Source: Dethiosulfovibrio sp. (lineage in GTDB: Bacteria; Synergistota; Synergistia; Synergistales; Dethiosulfovibrionaceae). From it: a DNA stretch of 7,867 nucleotides. The stretch is from NCBI GenBank assembly GCA_028709985.1, contig JAQUTB010000063.1, positions 1 through 7,867 of the forward strand. Direction: 5' to 3'. Under the pieces are notes generated by a model that saw only the letters and a program-made list of their open reading frames with translations, was not told the origin of the DNA and ran no database searches. Position numbers and translations under genes: made by a program. Shown here in pieces: positions 4,431 to 7,867 of the stretch (its first letter is position 1; each line of letters starts with the position of its first letter).

Positions 4431-7400
4431 TCTCTTTCACCGCCCAGTTTTTCCATCGCCGAGTCCAACGGAGAATATGCTTCCTTGAATCGATATCGAG
4501 ACACCATGTCCTTAATACGACCGATGTCTTCCGATACCTCCTCTGGCCAGCTGTAGGATTCCAGATAGTCCAGTATAGGCCTAGGCTGCCTCACGTCGAG
4601 GTATCCCCTGATGGAAGATAGGATACCGAGAGCTTCCTCGGTGGTTATCCCCTTCACCTCTATTGCCTCGACGCACTCGCTGTCTCCGAGGCAGGATAGT
4701 AGTTCTCGGATCTCTTGCTCAAGCCCCTGAAGCTCTCGCCATATATGGTCCAGCTCTAGGTTCCCCGAGGCGATGGAGTTCTCCAGGTCCTCGGATAGCC
4801 GCTGTACGTCCAGGAGCCCAAGTGTGGCCGATGCCCCCTTCATGGAGTGGATCAGCCTGGATGACTCCTGAACGTTTCCTGTGTTAAATGATTCCATGGC
4901 GCTTTCTCCGAGGGGGAAAAATTCCATTATAAACTTGTCCAGCAGCGACCTGTACCTGCTTCTGTCGCCACCGGACCTCTTTAGGCCTGCGGCAAGGTCG
5001 ATCCCTGGAAACTGGGCACTCTCATCAGACTCTTCCTCCCGGACGGGAGGGACTTGTTTCATCTCGTCTTTGCCGAAAATCCATCTGTATGCTGTGGCTA
5101 TAAGTATGTCCGGGTCAACAGGTTTGGGGATGTGGTCGTCCATTCCCGCATCGATACACCTCTCCCTGTCCCCTTTCATTGCGTGTGCCGTCATAGCTAT
5201 GATGGGGGTTCTTCTGTGGGTCTCCCTGGATCTTATTATCCTGGTGGCCTCGAGGCCATCCATCCTGGGCATCTGTATGTCCATCAAGATCATGTCAAAG
5301 TCCGATTTTGATGCCAGGTCAATCGCTTCCTTGCCGTCTCTTGCCTCGGTCACGTTCGCCTGTGCATCGAGAAGAAACTGGAGCGCTACTTCTCGATTTA
5401 TGTCGTTATCCTCCGCCAGAAGCACCCTAGCTCCTTTTAGGTCGATGGAAACGGGCTTTTCCGTCCGTTCCCCGGAGGGACGCTTATCCTCGGATAAGGC
5501 AACGATGGCATCCAGAAGCGACGATGGCTGCACCGGTTTCGTCAGCACAGAGGAAAAACCGGCCTTAAGGGCTTCCTCCAGAATCTCCGTCTTTCTGTGA
5601 GCCGTAACCATCAGCATGCTTGGAGGATGGATTAGTCCGTTCTGCAATATCCTCTGGGCCGTCTCCAGGCCGTCCATGCCAGGCATCTTCCAGTCCATTA
5701 TGACCAACCCGAAGGGGCGTCCTTCCTCCTCCTCGGACTTCAGCCTGGCAATGGCGTCTTTTCCGTTGGAGACGGTCTCGACCTCGAAGCCCATGGAGGC
5801 CAGAACCTTGCTCAATATCTTCCTGGCGATGGGGTTGTCATCAACAGTGAGGATTTTGAGTCCCGAGAGGCTGTTTTTAGTCCTTAACCTGTCCGAGCGG
5901 TCTCTGATGCCCAGCGGTATCGAGAAGGTGAAGGTACTTCCCTCCCCTGGTGCGCTCTTTGCCCTCAGACTTCCTCCCATCAGCTCGCATAGCCTCTTGG
6001 ATATGGCTAGGCCAAGCCCCGTCCCTCGATATCTCCTGGTAGTGGAGCTGTCAGCCTGAATAAAGGGCTCAAATATCCGACCGAGCTGTTCCTCCGTCAT
6101 GCCTATTCCTGAGTCCGTGACGGACAGTTCGGCCTCTATATTCTCCTCGCCTCTGGAGGCCTCCTTCACCGATATGACGATGTCCCCTTTCTCGGTGAAT
6201 TTGACCGCGTTGCTCAGAAGGTTGTTCATGACCTGTCTCAGCCTCAGAGGGTCCCCCGACACGGTCGGTGGGATCGTCGGGGACTTGTCGACGTGGATCT
6301 CTATCTCCCTGGCCTCCGCCTCCAGAGAGACAGCCCCTATGGACTCCAATAAAACCTCCTCCAGAAGGAAGGGTATCCTCTCTATCTCCATCCTGCCTGC
6401 CTCTATCTTGGAGAAGTCCAGTATGTCGTCTATTATCCCGAGCAGCGATAGAGCCGATCCGTTGATACTGGACACCTGGCTCTTTTGCCTCTCCGACAGA
6501 CTGTCTTTCATCAAAATTCGACTTAATCCTATCACCGCGTTAAGGGGTGTTCGGATTTCATGGCTCATTGTGGCCAGGAAGTCGCTCTTAGCCCTGTTGG
6601 CTTGGTCGGCCGCCTCCTTCGCCTCTATAAGCATGGCCTCGGACCTAGCCAACCTGTCCAGGGTATCTTGGGCCCTTCTCGCCTCCTCCTGTGCCTTAGC
6701 GGCCAGGAACATAGCCTCTTTCTTGCTTTTCTCCAGCTTGGACGTCCTGTCCTGTACCAGGGTCTCCAGCTCTTTACTGTGTCCCTCCCTCTTGCGGCAG
6801 ACCGCGATCGCCATAAACGAGATGACTCCACCTGCGGATAGCCCGATAGCTATCGGTAGCCACGGGTTTGCCCCGCCGTGGGGCGGTAGGGACGGCTTGT
6901 TCAATATCTCCGATCCCTCTGGAGCTCTGGACAGGGGTATCGAGAAACGCTTCATGACGTCCAGGTCGAGGACGTGTCTGTTGGGGCTCTCGGTCAACAC
7001 GGGGATGGAGTCTGCCGGCGTCCCCCTGAGGATCCTGACGGCCATCTGGGCAGCTGATCTCCCCTGGTCGTATTGGGAGATCACCCTCCCCCCCAACATG
7101 CCCTTTCCCAGTCCGTGGAGCCAGAGGTGGTAACAGGGTATGGATAGGTTCTCCAGTATCGATGAAAGCCCAACCTCAAAGGACCTGTTTTCCCCTGCCC
7201 TGTCGCAGTAGGCGGAGAGCAGCAGGGCTGCCTTGTCCGTCCCAGAGATATCCCTCAGCTTTTTCGCCGACTCCTCCCAGGTCAACCTGTCCAGCGGGAC
7301 TGATAAGAAGGATATGTGTGGAAAAATGTCCTGGTTGGACATGAACTTTTTGAGGTCGGCCTGACCTGAAGGCTGACCGTCGACGACGGCTATTATCTCC

Positions 7401-7867
7401 TTGACGTTCGGCTGTAGCCTCTGGATCAGCTCTATGGTCCCTCTCATAGAGACAGCCTCTACGACGCCGGTTACCCGGGGATTATCGTTTTGCTCCAGTG
7501 CCAGGTTTATATCGTTGACACCGAAGAAAACCATGGGGGTTGAGCGGAAAAGGTCATGGCTCTCGCCTAATGCGAAGTTCAGTGCCGCGTCGTCACCCAG
7601 CAGAACCACGTCGTAGGGTGGTAGCCGAGAGATCTTGTAGGCCAGATCAGCCTTGAACCTGTTTTCGTTCTCTTCCTGACCTAGCCGTTTTGTGTCCATA
7701 AACTCGACGTCCAGAAGCACTCCCTGGGGCTCAAGAACCGACCTTACACCGTCTATCTGTTGTGCTGTGGCTAGAAACCCTATGTGATATGACCCTATCA
7801 TAAGCGCTCTTTTGCCGGAGATGTCGACCGGGTCCGAGTCTCCATGTAAAGGACAGGGAGAGGCCCA
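4427..7867 (-). CDS. Hybrid sensor histidine kinase with substrate-binding-protein-like sensor, two receivers and HPt; 5' end cut by window edge
   Basis: The frame is open to the window edge: 22 codons precede the first internal ATG (7801), so the true start and probably the signal peptide lie outside. Numbering from that ATG, the visible part is 1124 residues. Residues 1-290 resemble ABC-type solute-binding proteins (YDVVLLGDDAALNFALGE, then PMVFFGVND) and should sit outside the membrane. A transmembrane helix lies at 313-335, followed by RKR, then a coiled coil at 341-405. HisKA has H414 in SHEIRTPLN. The ATPase has the N box NNLLSNAVKFT (526-536), DSGIGM (563-568), the F box FEPF and GTGLGLAI (593-600). 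Receiver 1 has D654-D655, D703 and K755. Receiver 2 has E797-D798, D841 and K893. HPt has H985 in LIHSMKGASATLG. A helical tail of about 80 residues follows. Its role is to sense an extracellular solute and drive a multistep phosphorelay, most likely to the overlapping HD-GYP regulator. The ligand is unknown. Confidence 0.95.
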   Translation of the reverse strand, partial: WASPCPLHGDSDPVDISGKRALMIGSYHIGFLATAQQIDGVRSVLEPQGVLLDVEFMDTKRLGQEENENRFKADLAYKISRLPPYDVVLLGDDAALNFALGESHDLFRSTPMVFFGVNDINLALEQNDNPRVTGVVEAVSMRGTIELIQRLQPNVKEIIAVVDGQPSGQADLKKFMSNQDIFPHISFLSVPLDRLTWEESAKKLRDISGTDKAALLLSAYCDRAGENRSFEVGLSSILENLSIPCYHLWLHGLGKGMLGGRVISQYDQGRSAAQMAVRILRGTPADSIPVLTESPNRHVLDLDVMKRFSIPLSRAPEGSEILNKPSLPPHGGANPWLPIAIGLSAGGVISFMAIAVCRKREGHSKELETLVQDRTSKLEKSKKEAMFLAAKAQEEARRAQDTLDRLARSEAMLIEAKEAADQANRAKSDFLATMSHEIRTPLNAVIGLSRILMKDSLSERQKSQVSSINGSALSLLGIIDDILDFSKIEAGRMEIERIPFLLEEVLLESIGAVSLEAEAREIEIHVDKSPTIPPTVSGDPLRLRQVMNNLLSNAVKFTEKGDIVISVKEASRGEENIEAELSVTDSGIGMTEEQLGRIFEPFIQADSSTTRRYRGTGLGLAISKRLCELMGGSLRAKSAPGEGSTFTFSIPLGIRDRSDRLRTKNSLSGLKILTVDDNPIARKILSKVLASMGFEVETVSNGKDAIARLKSEEEEGRPFGLVIMDWKMPGMDGLETAQRILQNGLIHPPSMLMVTAHRKTEILEEALKAGFSSVLTKPVQPSSLLDAIVALSEDKRPSGERTEKPVSIDLKGARVLLAEDNDINREVALQFLLDAQANVTEARDGKEAIDLASKSDFDMILMDIQMPRMDGLEATRIIRSRETHRRTPIIAMTAHAMKGDRERCIDAGMDDHIPKPVDPDILIATAYRWIFGKDEMKQVPPVREEESDESAQFPGIDLAAGLKRSGGDRSRYRSLLDKFIMEFFPLGESAMESFNTGNVQESSRLIHSMKGASATLGLLDVQRLSEDLENSIASGNLELDHIWRELQGLEQEIRELLSCLGDSECVEAIEVKGITTEEALGILSSIRGYLDVRQPRPILDYLESYSWPEEVSEDIGRIKDMVSRYRFKEAYSPLDSAMEKLGGERE

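Noticed and set aside
6099..7133. Long plus-strand open frame (344 codons) opposite the kinase gene
   Set aside because: It lies wholly antisense to a gene with a complete set of kinase motifs. Its translation is rich in Ser, Leu and Arg with no recognisable domain, as expected for the complement of a G+C-rich coding frame.

Overview
The window looks like a chromosomal segment from an anaerobic, amino-acid-using bacterium, with a G+C content that I judge by eye to be in the mid-50s. The gene set, the ATGA-style overlaps, the use of GTG and TTG starts and the frequent AGG/ATA codons recall Synergistota such as Dethiosulfovibrio. That placement is a low-confidence inference, because there is no rRNA or marker gene to test it. 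I see no mobile element, tRNA, CRISPR array or phage gene. Every gene I accept lies on the minus strand, so transcription runs from high to low coordinates.

Region 1 (7867 to 3375) is a two-gene signalling unit. The first gene is a very large hybrid histidine kinase. It has an extracytoplasmic substrate-binding-protein-like sensor, one clear transmembrane helix, a coiled coil, HisKA, HATPase, two receiver domains and an HPt domain. Its 5' end runs off the window. Its stop codon overlaps (ATGA) the start of a response regulator with a receiver domain and a complete HD-GYP cyclic-di-GMP phosphodiesterase domain. The simplest reading is a phosphorelay from sensed ligand to HPt to the HD-GYP protein. 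A perfect 18-bp inverted repeat sits at the end of this unit.

Region 2 (3374 to 3172) is the only sizeable intergenic gap, about 200 bp. It holds that inverted repeat, a small palindrome and a good match to a sigma-54 (-24/-12) promoter facing the downstream operon.

Region 3 (3171 to 1) is a 5-oxoproline (pyroglutamate) utilisation operon in the order NRAMP-like transporter, pxpB, pxpC, pxpA. pxpB and pxpC overlap by 4 bp. Only the first 20 codons of pxpA are inside the window, starting at a TTG with a strong ribosome-binding site. PxpA, PxpB and PxpC together form the ATP-dependent 5-oxoprolinase that returns 5-oxoproline to glutamate. The NRAMP-like protein lacks the metal-binding DPGN and MPH signatures at the expected places, so it is probably not a normal manganese/iron importer; it may handle 5-oxoproline or a related solute (inference). 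The same kind of neighbour (YcsG) occurs in the Bacillus subtilis ycsF-kipI-kipA locus.

Most of the window is recognisable biology. The points most worth following are the non-canonical transporter, the sigma-54-like promoter of the operon, the intercistronic hairpin before pxpB, and whether the adjacent sensor kinase is linked to the 5-oxoproline operon.
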